Shown here: positions 46,216-56,329 of the stretch, in pieces
How the letters are laid out: each line of letters opens with the position of its first letter
How positions within the stretch are numbered: position 1 is the first letter of the stretch
Origin: Acholoe squamosa
Taxonomy: Eukaryota > Annelida > Polychaeta > Phyllodocida > Polynoidae
DNA length: 64,000 bases
Direction: 5' to 3'
NCBI GenBank assembly: GCA_949317995.1
Contig: OX439045.1
Span: forward strand, 10,648,174 to 10,712,173
Made by a program: the position numbers and the translations under genes
Notes under the pieces: generated by a model
Database searches by the model: none
What the model was told of the DNA's origin: nothing
Seen by the model: only the letters and a program-made list of their open reading frames with translations

Positions 46216-48061
46216 AACAGCACATGCTATATTCAGTCAAAACATCTTTACATTTCTTAGGAACACCCTTGTAATTTAGCCTAGACAAATGGTCAGCTAA
46301 AACATTTTCCTCAGACCTAATATACGTGGAATATATTTCAATGTTATGAATAAAGCATAGCCAAAAAATTTCTCTCAGCCAGGACATACACAATTTATTC
46401 CTGGATCTACCAGTATTTAACATAGCCAAAACCTGCATATTATCTGTGATACAATGAACTCTAGTATTAGAAAACTTCTTCACCCAGCGCTTTAGGCCAA
46501 CCATCACTGGATAGAGTTCGTACACATTTATATTCCTGTGGTGGATTTTGAGATTATCAAGTTTAGGGGCTTGAACAAAATGACCCTCACAGTCTAACAT
46601 AGGATTAGAATCATTCCAGGTGCCATACAAATAGTCTTTACCAAACCAGGCCCCAAAGCCCTGCACAGAGGAATCGGAATACATGGGGGTACATTCATTA
46701 TCATTCAAGATGATATTTTTACAATTAAAAATCCTACAAAAATCCCTCCACCATAGTAGGTCATTTTGGGTTTCCTCATTAAGTTTAATAACACCCCTAT
46801 TCCTAGCTTTTGCACAAAGATCAAACAATCTCCTGCTGAAAGTTCTACCACCACGTACCACTTGGGAACAGAAAGACATTAAACCACCAATACTCTGTAA
46901 AGTCTTCTTAGATACAAATTTTTTACCCAAGCACTCGTCTATTGCTAGGCTCATTTTATCTAGCTTACTCTGTGGTAGGGACAGCTCCATACACCTGGAG
47001 TCAATGGTTATACCTAGAAAAACACACACCTGGCTGGGCTCAGTCACCTTCTCTTTCGACACAACAAACCCCAAATACTCCATACACTCAATGAGGATAT
47101 TCCTTTTACGTAAACATTCATCTCTAGACCGAGCTATGATAATAAAATCGTCTAGGTAGTTTACTATCCTATCTACACCATAGAATTTAGCTACAGCAGT
47201 CAAAAAATCAGATATTCTACTAAATATATAAGGAGCACACTTTAGACCAAATGTCAAACGGTTACTCTCAAAAAATTCATCTCCATTACCAAAATTCCAC
47301 CTGAAACCTTGATAGGCCACATGTGGACCATAAACATTAATACTTCTATAGGCAGACTTCAAATCTACCACACACATAAAGTCATTCCTATCCAGTTGAC
47401 AAGTAACAGTGTTAATAGAGTTATAGGAGAAGCTTTTGGATGTAGTGTTCATAAAATTATTTATAGATACCTCTGCTGGCATGCTACAGTCAGTGATAGG
47501 TCTCATTTTACCATTGGATTTTTCCACACCACCTAAAGAATGGATGCACCTAGGCTTATCGACTGTTCTCGTTACCAAGCCATTCGCTAACTCATCCTCA
47601 ATTATACCACACATTTCAGTATAAAATCTACCTTCTGTGATAGACTTATAATTTCTACAATCATATGTTGTATTACAATCTGGGTCAACTATTTTGAACC
47701 CCTCGGTAAAACCACACCATAGAAAATCAGATTCTACCTGATTTATATTAATAATATCAGACTGTCTCAAAAAACTCGCCAGTCTACATGGTAAAATTTG
47801 AGCTTTCCTACCATAAATGAAATGCTCACACTCGCAAATACCATTGACACAACTATCATAGACCCTGATGCTAGGTCTATTAACACACTCCACTGTAAAA
47901 GGTGGCTCGAACTCGCCCTGTACTGGGCCACCATATGACATAAAAAGATTCTTGTTAAAACTACAAGATATACCAACATCATTTTCATTATTTTCACCCG
48001 AAATGACTGGAACGGGAGGCTCAGGAAGGTCTACCACATGTACTACACTAAAACCAGGCAT
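46163..48061 (-). CDS. Ngaro reverse transcriptase / RNase H
   Basis: 632 residues, intact. It copies element RNA to cDNA and removes the template. A Cys-rich N-terminal region (about 60-95) precedes RT. RT at about 160-350 has GKMRPITDCS, CVVDLKSAYRSI with catalytic D233, FGLKCAPYIFS, NYLDDFIII with D304 and D305, and VFLGITID. RNase H at about 455-595 has MYSDSSVQGFG (D463), NVYELYPVM (E515), CITDNMQVL (D540) and NVLADHLSR (D590), so all four acidic residues are present. No methyltransferase-like extension follows, unlike DIRS1 and PAT. The Met at 48061 lies 45 bp after the gag stop. The N-terminal 150 residues have no function I can assign. Confidence 0.93.
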   Translation of the reverse strand: MPGFSVVHVVDLPEPPVPVISGENNENDVGISCSFNKNLFMSYGGPVQGEFEPPFTVECVNRPSIRVYDSCVNGICECEHFIYGRKAQILPCRLASFLRQSDIININQVESDFLWCGFTEGFKIVDPDCNTTYDCRNYKSITEGRFYTEMCGIIEDELANGLVTRTVDKPRCIHSLGGVEKSNGKMRPITDCSMPAEVSINNFMNTTSKSFSYNSINTVTCQLDRNDFMCVVDLKSAYRSINVYGPHVAYQGFRWNFGNGDEFFESNRLTFGLKCAPYIFSRISDFLTAVAKFYGVDRIVNYLDDFIIIARSRDECLRKRNILIECMEYLGFVVSKEKVTEPSQVCVFLGITIDSRCMELSLPQSKLDKMSLAIDECLGKKFVSKKTLQSIGGLMSFCSQVVRGGRTFSRRLFDLCAKARNRGVIKLNEETQNDLLWWRDFCRIFNCKNIILNDNECTPMYSDSSVQGFGAWFGKDYLYGTWNDSNPMLDCEGHFVQAPKLDNLKIHHRNINVYELYPVMVGLKRWVKKFSNTRVHCITDNMQVLAMLNTGRSRNKLCMSWLREIFWLCFIHNIEIYSTYIRSEENVLADHLSRLNYKGVPKKCKDVLTEYSMCCYDCRPQGVGEEKEKILI

Positions 48062-48106
48062 CAGAAAATCAGATTTTAACGTAGGACCTTGCCTAAGTGG
48101 AAACTC

Positions 48107-48460
48107 CTAATCTTTTTTGTTCTTTTGACACTTGTCCTTGCCATGGTTTGACATGCTGCAGATCTCACAAATGTGACGATACCTGCACGGGTCTTCCCTA
48201 CAACCTTCAGCCCTATTGAAGGCATAACAGGTTCGGTTGGATTGTTTTGACTTGAATGACTTAGGCTTAGCCCCACCCGCTTTCTGAGCTTGCACCGTTC
48301 CGTCATAAGACAGGTGCCTAAGAATATCCTCACTTTTAACATCACCAAACGATACCATTCCTTCAACATTAGCTCTATTTTTGACCGCTGAGTCGTAAGC
48401 TACAAGAGCTTTCAAAGTGTATATTCTGGTAGAGGATTTCAATGTGTTTAACCACATCAA
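48107..48460 (-). CDS. Ngaro gag, C-terminal part with two zinc-binding motifs
   Basis: 117 residues. It contains C78-x8-C87-x4-C92-x3-H96, a CCCH finger, directly followed by C98-x2-C101-x4-H106-x4-C111, a classical CCHC zinc knuckle, then a Lys-rich tail. These are nucleic-acid-binding motifs of a nucleocapsid-like region. It is the downstream half of a gag frame split by the 25-bp duplication at 48440-48489. Its apparent start codon overlaps the upstream stop by four bases (ATGA arrangement), so reinitiation is conceivable but is probably an accident of the duplication. Confidence 0.85.
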   Translation of the reverse strand: MMWLNTLKSSTRIYTLKALVAYDSAVKNRANVEGMVSFGDVKSEDILRHLSYDGTVQAQKAGGAKPKSFKSKQSNRTCYAFNRAEGCREDPCRYRHICEICSMSNHGKDKCQKNKKD

Positions 48461-48489
48461 AAACCAATGTGTTTAACCACATCAAAAAC
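48440..48489. repeat. Perfect 25-bp tandem duplication breaking Ngaro gag
   Basis: 48440-48464 and 48465-48489 are identical (CAATGTGTTTAACCACATC then AAAAAC). The extra 25 bases shift the gag frame by one. Confidence 0.97.
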
Positions 48490-49146
48490 ATCCTCACCCT
48501 CCTCTATCAACTGCTTTATCATCCTGACATTAACGAGCAGCAATTTCTCGATACTGTCCAATTTTTCACCCTTTTTTAAGAAATTTCTTTGGTCAAACGT
48601 ACCTCTAGACTTTGTAGCATGTCGATGACCGTTCCATGAGGCATTAGTTCTAATAGAATCCGATGAATCCGTCGAAACAATACGGTATGAAGACGATCTG
48701 CTCGAAGATCCAAGATGGCCACGTACCCTCCTGTCGTCGTGGAGACCCCGGTAGTCAGGCGAGCGCTGCCGGCCCCGCCCCCGTTGCTTGGATACCGTAT
48801 TGTCTATAGAATGTTTATCAACACCGCCACGTGTACGACCCGTCTCCGCCTCGCCAACAGCTGCCGAAGTAAATGTCCGTTTAACCACCTGCTCCTGCAG
48901 TAGGGATCTAATATTTTCAAGTTGCTGCTCCATACGAGTAGTTCGTTCCTCCAGCTCCCCGATATACGTCTGGTCAACGGGTGGATCCAACGAAACCCCA
49001 GTAGCATTTGGGGAAGGTGGCCCCTGACCACCCCCATTGGAATCCACACCGCTCGAAATCCTCGAATTGGCTATATTTCTTGATTTTTTAGGCGACTTCT
49101 TGGTCTTGGACCTTTGTATGCCGTTAACTGTTCCTTTCCTACCCAT
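48457..49146 (-). CDS. Ngaro gag, N-terminal part with coiled coil
   Basis: 229 residues. The basic N-terminus (residues 1-25, Lys/Arg-rich) is followed by a Gly/Pro/Ser stretch. A clear heptad segment lies at about 61-90 (ELEERTTRMEQQ, LENIRSLLQEQ), probably for self-assembly. An Arg/Ser-rich region covers about 117-175, and a helical end reaches EDVFDVVKHI, after which the frame meets a stop created by the 25-bp duplication. The start lies 47 bp inside A1, so transcription must begin in the A1 repeat. Function is inferred from position and composition. Confidence 0.85.
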   Translation of the reverse strand: MGRKGTVNGIQRSKTKKSPKKSRNIANSRISSGVDSNGGGQGPPSPNATGVSLDPPVDQTYIGELEERTTRMEQQLENIRSLLQEQVVKRTFTSAAVGEAETGRTRGGVDKHSIDNTVSKQRGRGRQRSPDYRGLHDDRRVRGHLGSSSRSSSYRIVSTDSSDSIRTNASWNGHRHATKSRGTFDQRNFLKKGEKLDSIEKLLLVNVRMIKQLIEEGEDVFDVVKHIGF

Positions 49147-49193
49147 AATGATAGGTTGAACACCGTATTAACTTGGAAAAACGGATAAAACCG

Positions 49194-49394
49194 TTTAAAA
49201 TTTCCAGCACCACCCAGCATGGTGTATGCTGTCCGGGTATAAGAAGCCAATTGACGGTTAGTTTAACCGCTGGAGCTTTTATACTGGAGGAAAATGTTAT
49301 GTGTGACGTCATAGAAAAATCATGCGCACAACAAGTAGTACCACCGTATCACTCATTAATTATATATATATACCTGGGAGTATATAGTCCCATA
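49194..49394 (-). repeat. Ngaro repeat A1
   Basis: The 5' end of the element on the minus strand. It contains TGACGTCA at 49304-49311 and is the likely promoter region. Confidence 0.95.
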
Positions 49395-49521
49395 TGTACC
49401 AAATATCAATGCAAATGCTTATGGAAGTAATTCAACATAGGTTCACAACTCAGGATAGCACACAGACAGACAGTTGTAGACTTTATATTATAGAGCTTGA
49501 TGATAACTTTTATATATGCAT

Positions 49522-50008
49522 TTAAAGGTATATTCCACAATCTATGCCATCGCCACCTGGTGGCCAAAATTTTAAACTACCAAAACTTATGATTTATGCT
49601 CGTTTCCCTTTTGTATATACCCTAACTAATCACTATCAACCTGTTGAACAATAGATATTTGCATTCTTCCTACCGCAACACTAAGATTCGCCACTGGTAT
49701 ATTATCATACATCTGTCACTTCTAGATTCTGCGAGTAACCTTATAATTCTTTGCTCATAAAATGTTCATGATGATTGGATCTCAATCCCTGCAAAGTCTG
49801 GTGAAAAATGGGGGTTTCTCCCACTAGCAGCAATAGTTAAGGACTCCCCATCTTCAGATGTCAATAAATCTGAAACTAGTACAATGAACCATGGTTTTTA
49901 TCGCTTTGGCTATCTCATAATATAGAAAACTTATATAATCCCATTTGGAGTCATTTGGAGAAACTGAGTGTAGTTTTTGATTTATTGAATAGTAGAATAT
50001 ACCTTTAA
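49522..50008. mobile_element. TTAA-flanked MITE, second family
   Basis: TTAA (49522-49525) then AGGTATATTC; at the right GAATATACCT then TTAA (50005-50008). The 10-bp inverted repeats are perfect. The 487-bp interior is non-coding. The TTAA duplication indicates piggyBac- or Kolobok-type mobilisation. Confidence 0.85.
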
Positions 50009-51097
50009 TCTCAAGTAATCTCTAAATGTGCTCCCTGCATCTGCTACATACCACGCAGGTCTTTATCTTCTCTTCCTCAGACCCTGCTGGTTGCCCTAAG
50101 GTCCTGGAATGTGTCTGTAAATGACAGCTTTTTGATGCAAGGACCACTGGAGGTATAGCTCAAGGAAGGCTACCAATCAAACTATGCAGGAAAACAATTG
50201 TCCAGAGCTAGCCCTACACCTACCTAACCCATCTTGATGTATTGGTGTTACAATAACTTATATAACTGGTTGATGAAATAATTTATATATGACATTTAGG
50301 TACACAGATTCCATTTTTGGTAGGCACATACTTCCACTAGTCCTTAATACTCACAAGACATTTTAGGTTTATTTGACGAAAATTAGGCATTTGGTGAAGC
50401 TTTAAAATTTGTGTATATTTACATCTAGATTTATTTTACATTTTTCCAATGTTCTTTTATGGCTTATATTCATAACCTTCAAAAGTTCTAAATGAAATTT
50501 TGAAAGTTATTATAATGCTAAGAATATCAAAGGGTATAGTTAGAAACCAATCTATATTATAATTGTTGCATTTTACCCATAATGAAATGCTCCAAATGTG
50601 AGATTTTGTTCATTTTTGGAGTACTTTTTCATTTCAAGGGTATGAACCCTAAAATTATGTGTGGGACCATTGTGTCAAAACTATTTTCATAGAAAGGTAT
50701 TTATGTAAGGTATTTTCTGAGAAAGTATGAAAAAATGCTGATGACTTTCAGTACTGTTTCCAGGCAAATTGACCCCACACAGCACGAAATTACCCAGAAT
50801 GCCTTGCAATATGGCTAAAATATTATTTTTGTCATTTTCTTCTATAAAAAGGCCTTCTACATATGAAGTTTCATATTTCTGTGATTAATGGTTCATATGG
50901 TGTAAAATCAAGAAAGTTTACACTATATTTTTTTTCATTTGAAAGGGAAAAAAATGAAAAACTTTTACTTTTCAAAATATTGTATTTTAAAAAGTAGCTC
51001 GGAATCTCTTAACAAAAAATGAAGATTTTCTGATGGCTTAAGGAAAAGAGTATTGACCAACCTTAAACTGGACAAACTTGTATATTAATGCAATATA
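50009..51097. other. Unassigned AT-rich interval
   Basis: 50030-50240 weakly matches 54340-54560 (CTCAGACCCTGCTG, GCC-TAAGGTCC, CAATCAAACTATG, CTAGCCCTA). No gene. Confidence 0.4.
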
Positions 51098-51202
51098 GCA
51101 TAAATGTGACAGCCCAAGGTTTGTATATTAATGAATATTGCACAAGCCGAAGGCAAGTGCAATATCGTCAATATACAAACTGTGGTTTGTCATATTTATG
51201 CC
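51098..51202. repeat. Long imperfect hairpin at the left end of family H, copy 2
   Basis: GCATAAATGTGACA and GTTTGTATATTAATGAATAT face ATATCGTCAATATACAAAC and TGTCATATTTATGCC. The tip is GCC-GAA-GGC (51146-51154), a GNA loop. The arm sequence bears little resemblance to that of copy 1. Confidence 0.85.
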
Positions 51203-51620
51203 ATACCACCTTTTCCTCCATAATAACATTTATTTCTCACCTGATAGCCCCAGAATAAATACAGCAGAAGAAACTTTGTACGTAGCAGCGATAGACCCTG
51301 GTTTGCCCTGCTCAAAGCCATTGTTATTCACAGTGGGTGCTCGACATTACACACACTTTTCCTATGGAATCCAACCATGACAAGTCTCCATATTAAAACA
51401 CACACATCCTTAGATAGTCTATATGATCCCTCCATGCTTATTATTTCCAATATATTCAAAATAAAGAAGAATCCATTGATTTTTCCATTGTAAGAGAGTC
51501 GCGGTCCGGCCATTCTCTGCGTCTTCTTCAACTGCGGCATGCAGCCCCTGACTCAGTTACGAATGAAAAATCAATTACCCCATTACCTCCTTGCCTTTTC
51601 TATGTCGCCATATTTATGAA
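51203..51620 (+). repeat. Dispersed family H, copy 2 (body)
   Basis: Homologous to 23279-23760 (ATACCACC-TTTCCTCC, ACCTGATAGCCCCAGAATA, TATGGAATCCAACCATG, CATCCTTAGATAGTCTA). No coding frame. Confidence 0.7.
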
Positions 51621-51959
51621 TAATTTTTTTACCCTTCCTTGCATCCAGAGAAGTGACCTGTTTTACCAAGTTTCACTCTGGGACTTAAGAGAGGATTGAT
51701 CCACTCCGTAGTGTAGGAGCTCTAAATTGTTAATGAAAGCTGTCATGTTGCTATAGGGGAGTATCTAGTCAGTCATTTGACATCTACTGGAGTAGAACAC
51801 TTCTACTTCATGTAGATACAATTGCCTGGATACTGCTGATGAAGAGCTTGAGTACCAATGAAAATTTACTTTTTCATTCACGGGTTCCAAGCTACCGTTG
51901 ATGTAAAAGTTTAGTGTCCTTAATTATCACAGCCTTTTTCTTTTATTATAACACATAAG
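51621..51959. other. Unassigned
   Basis: No supported feature. Confidence 0.35.
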
Positions 51960-52500
51960 ATCAAAAACTATGAGAAAGCAGTGGGAGGTATTCATAAGTT
52001 AGTATATGCATGGATCCTATCATAATTATGTCCTTGCATTTAAACATTACATTGATTCCATAGGGCTGCCCAATCAGCCATACAGTGCTAAAGAGGAGAA
52101 AACAAACATGTTGAGAGACAGGGTCAAGTAGTAAATAAGCTTGTAGAGATGCCCAACTCCAGCTGTCACCACCCATCTCCTCAGCTGCACATCCCACCTC
52201 CTCAGACTGACACCCACAGGACCCGCCCACAGCCCCACCCACAGACCTACCCATAGACCTCCCCTCATTGTACTTCAAGCGAAACACAGGATGTAAAGCA
52301 AGCATTCTAAAAGCCAAACTTTGTCCTTCACCACATTGCTCTTAGTGTGCCAGTTGAATGGCTCAGCCCAAGGCAGTTAGTTAGGTAGCAGTCCTCTTTT
52401 AGAATGAGAAACTGGGTGGTCAAAGCCTTCTTCAGGGAGACATTCTGGTTTGATCTGTTCAACTGTGAACACAGATGGTATCATAATAAATGTATTGATT
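51960..52500 (+). repeat. Dispersed family V, copy 1
   Basis: Collinear with 54650-55450: GATGCCCAACTC versus GATATCCAACTC, CTCCTCAGACTGACACCC, AAACACAGGATGTAAA, GCATTCTAAAAG, TTTGTCCTTCACCACATTGC, GGCTCAG. The C-rich 52190-52270 stretch (CCCACAG) gives compositional frames only. Confidence 0.65.
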
Positions 52501-54649
52501 ACAGCCTTTGCAAACTTTAGATTCCCTCCTTCAATAGCCTCACAATTGAAGACATGATGCATATTGATACATGTGATTTATTTCACTTATTTACAAACAG
52601 GGGTTTCTGAGAGAGTTGTATAGTAGGGGCCTCTGGTGGCAGAAACAAGGTACTCAAAATGATGACCTTTGCTCTATTAGGAAAGATCACCTAAAATCAT
52701 CTACACTGATCACTTTTCTACTAGTCTATGTTTTCTGTGGAGAGTTTTCTGTATAAAGTCCCTTTGTCAATTTAGGTATTAGGACATCTTTAAAGACAAT
52801 GCTATTTCTATGCCAAGTCCCCCTATCTAGCCTCGACCAGTCAGTGACACAGCCAGCTGTTTGCTGGGGGCCCTCTCTCCATCTGTACAGATCAATATAG
52901 GGTCACGATTCTGGACCCTCCCTCTTAGTCATACCATGATCCTCCCTTAAGCTGGTGCTTAACTCTTTAGGCCTATAGAGGGAATGCAATGTCCTAGATC
53001 TCTGTCCCCTTGGTAATATTATATGATACATCTGGAAACAAGACCAGACACTGAGAAATATAGGGTCAGGACATTTCCTATAATTATTGCGATAATGCTT
53101 AACCAAAGCCTTCTCCTAGTAGGAAGACAAAAAGATTAGGAAACATGAAAGACTGACAGGGCTGAGGAAGAAACACCTCATCTGCTGGCCTATCTTGAAA
53201 CAGAAGATTTTGTTAAGGAAAAAGCCATTATACTTAAAAGTAACTAATGCATGTATACAGAAGAATATAATGTAATGGAGCATGAGACATTCCTACTATG
53301 ATATGACTTCAACCTATTGGTAATTTCATACCTGGTAATCCTGTAATTCTATTTGACTTGAGGTTGAAACCTTTGGAAAATCGTTTCTGTAGCAAGTTAA
53401 TCTGTCTTTAAAAAAAAACTTTCCCACAGCAATGCAAACAGCAAGAATGCACAATAGATGCTAACAGAGAACAGCCTATGTGTCCTTGAGAATAGCAAAA
53501 TCTAACTGCTTGCAGAAGTCCTCCCCTGCAAAAGTATTTTGTTACGGTTTTCTTTTAGGGTAGAAAAGAGCAAAGCCTGCACCTAAAGAGACAGCCTTCC
53601 ACGAAGCCTTTCAAGTGCTTTATACAGTCATGAGTATCCTAATCTCTTTGGTGGGAGAAAATGCTGGGTCTTTTGGCTTATAAGATTATAAACTAGGTTT
53701 CACACTGAAAGGGGAGAGCATAAGAAAAGAGATGCATAAGATGCCTAGGTCACTGGTATCACTCACTTCATGGGGTGCCTTACTGGTATTCTCTTTCACT
53801 TCTTCAACAAAAGTACCCATGTCTCTATATATGAGGTCCAGAGGATCTGGGAGGGCTCAATACATAGTGTCAATAGAGGAAGCCCTGTCATGCTGGCTTT
53901 TTCAGAAGTAAATCATGTTAAGGCCTTTACTGATCTGGCATGATCTCCCCTTGTGTTATGTATGGGAAGGATGTCCAAAACTCATCCTTATGGATGCCTA
54001 ATGAAAGAGTAGGGCCATGGTTAACCCTATTATTGCTTTATAAATATTTAATGTTAGACATTTTCTGTCAGTTAGGCAAATGCACGGAAGCAACCTTGAT
54101 GCGCGAAAATCAAAAAGTTACTAAAGAATTTAAACCGATGATGCCTTTACATTCTAGGAGTAATTGTATTGGTATACAGTGAGGCTTTTTCTTATACCTA
54201 TGTGGGCGATAAATACAAGGACTAAAAAGGTAATATTTCAGCATTGTTTAAAAATCCAAGCTGATACACATTTCATTTTAAGATACCTATATTATGAACT
54301 CGATGTGGTACCAATGTTTTTTTTTTCATGTCAAAAAATAACACAAGTGCTCCAACATCCTCTACATAACACGTGGGTTTCTACCTTACTCAGACCCTGC
54401 TGTCTGCCTTAAGGTCCCTACTTGGGCCTGTAAATTGCTATGATCATGTCAGGGTGCAGTGACAACAGCAGGCAAAGGTAAAAGAAGCCTGGCAATCAAA
54501 CTATGTAGAGGAAGATGCTGGAACTAGCCCTAGTCAGCACGTATCGTGTTTACAACATATTAAAGATCTTAAAGGAATTACAGGGTAGAAGATTCTATAT
54601 AAGCATGAGTTCTACCATACATTCTAACATTAAAATTTTAAACATTACT
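52501..54649. other. Unassigned, with two old repeat traces
   Basis: 53470-53700 resembles 42250-42500 and 54340-54560 resembles 50030-50240. No gene was recognised. Confidence 0.4.
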
Positions 54650-55450
54650 TTTTCTTTCCAGTAAGTCTCATATCAAGACACACAGTGAGGGAGATATGCA
54701 GATACCACCAGGTAAGTTAGTGTGGATTGTCAGAGATATCCAACTCTATCTGTTACCACCCTCCTCCTTAGCTCCTCAGACTGACACCCTGTTCACGCCA
54801 ACAGTCCTGCCCTTTGCCATCCCCTCACTGTCCTTCCGGCTAAACACAAGATGTAAATGAAGCATTCTAAAAGTCAAATTTTGTCCTTCACCACATTGCT
54901 TCCAGCGTGGCACTTGAAAGGCTCAGACTATGGCAATCTATTTAGTAGACTTTTAGATTGAGAATCTATGTAGTGTTATTTCAATATGAACCATCGGGAG
55001 GCTGTTGCTCCTATAGTAAAAGGAAGAGCTGGCTAAAAATGCCCTTGTTTCCAGTCCTTTCTTTTCATGTAGCTATAACTTGTCCATTTTGTTGCACACA
55101 AGTGGTCAATCAAGTACGGTGCTGAAAAAGGGGGATTTGAGTAGGTACCTAGTTGGGAGAAATCAGTCAGTATCATAAACTATAGAGCATGTGATATGAG
55201 CAGGTACCTGGTATAGTGCAGCTCTCTCTATTTTAAACAAGGCAGGTGACTTTTCAGACTAATGTGGTGAGTGCAAGTACTTAGGTGAAGCAGTGCACGA
55301 CTTGTTTAGAAAAGAGGGCACATACTCACAGCTCTTTTTACAATAGGAGCAACACCCTCCTGAGTTGTCTTCAGGTAAATCTTCTGGATCTGAGCTTTCC
55401 AACTGCAATCATGGATGTTATCATGATAAATGTATCCTGTTTATAAATAT
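54650..55450 (+). repeat. Dispersed family V, copy 2, interrupted by a MITE
   Basis: Matches 51960-52500. The homology breaks at 54996 and resumes after 55361 with GTTGTCTTCAGG...TTCTGG, flanking the 366-bp MITE. Confidence 0.65.
54996..55361 (+). mobile_element. 363-bp MITE family, copy 2
   Basis: The left end is GGGAGGCTGTTGCTCC and the right end GGAGCAACACCCTCCTG, with an interior almost identical to 14218-14580. Unlike copy 1, no flanking direct repeat is visible. Confidence 0.85.
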
Positions 55451-56329
55451 GCAGGGCAAAATTCTCACTCCAAAATCTTTACAACTATAAAAGGATTCAT
55501 TAGTCCTGACCAGTTTTCAAATGGCGGGGCTGGGTTTGAGATTAGATGGTGTTTTATCCAGCACCTGTTTTATCCAGCACCAAGAGGGAACACTAATCAA
55601 TGTCCTCATGGCGCTATCATTACCAACAACTCTTAGTTGATGGTAATGATAGATGATAGATGATGAAGCTAACTCCAGTCAATGTATTTATTATTAATAT
55701 CACATGTTTTGAGAAAGAAAATGAGCAGGCAGAGAGACGGAGGAACGGAATGGGGCAATATTAGTTAGGGAGAGCGTGAAAATGAAACACACTAGCAGAA
55801 TTAAGCGGGTCCATTTACACTTCCATATGTCTCATAATCCCTAATATGCATTTCTTGGGGAACAGCTGGGGGGAAAACAATAGTATTATTGTACGATGGG
55901 GATTCAGCATTTGATAGAGGCACGTAGGCATAAGGAGACGTTCATAATGAGAATGAAATGGGGTGATATTTTTATGACGTTTTTAAACAATCATAAATGT
56001 AAGTTCCCTCAGTGAAGCAATGACAGATGTTAAAAAGGCCTGGTCATATGGTTTTTAGGCATTTCTTTTTTACAGTAAAGTTTAGTCACTGTTACAGCAT
56101 GGTAGTCTATCAATTAGTGTCAATGTACAACATCACCATAAACATTACAATTAGAAAGAGTAACTGAGTGAGTAATATATGTTTAATGCCATTTCGACAG
56201 ATTAGGTTATATTCATGGCAAGAACTACATTACACAATTTTACAGAGGAATGTGTTGGTGCCCGTGAATATGTTCACAACACACAACAGAGGGGATAGGA
56301 AAAATCAGATATGGACCCTGTTAAGTGGA
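55451..56329. other. Unassigned
   Basis: A short segment at 55780-55900 resembles 41160-41300. No gene. Confidence 0.35.

Larger units (their letters stand above)
44652..49394 (-). mobile_element. Complete Ngaro-type (DIRS order) retrotransposon
   Basis: 4743 bp. Read on the minus strand the order is A1 (49394-49194), gag (two overlapping frames), RT/RNase H, tyrosine recombinase, B1 (45257-45108), A2 (45110-44910), a 108-bp unique stretch, and B2 (44801-44652). This A1-ORFs-B1A2B2 split-direct-repeat plan, the lack of a methyltransferase-like module after RNase H and the tyrosine recombinase place it in Ngaro. A1/A2 differ at 2 of 201 positions and B1/B2 at 1 of 150, so the insertion is young. 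There is no target-site duplication: the flanks TTACAT and TGTACC join through the trinucleotide ATA that both outer ends share, as expected for recombinase-mediated circle integration. Only gag is visibly damaged. Confidence 0.95.

Noticed and set aside
46683..47159. 158-residue plus-strand frame and others opposite the Ngaro ORFs
   Set aside because: Antisense shadows of the conserved RT/RNase H frame.
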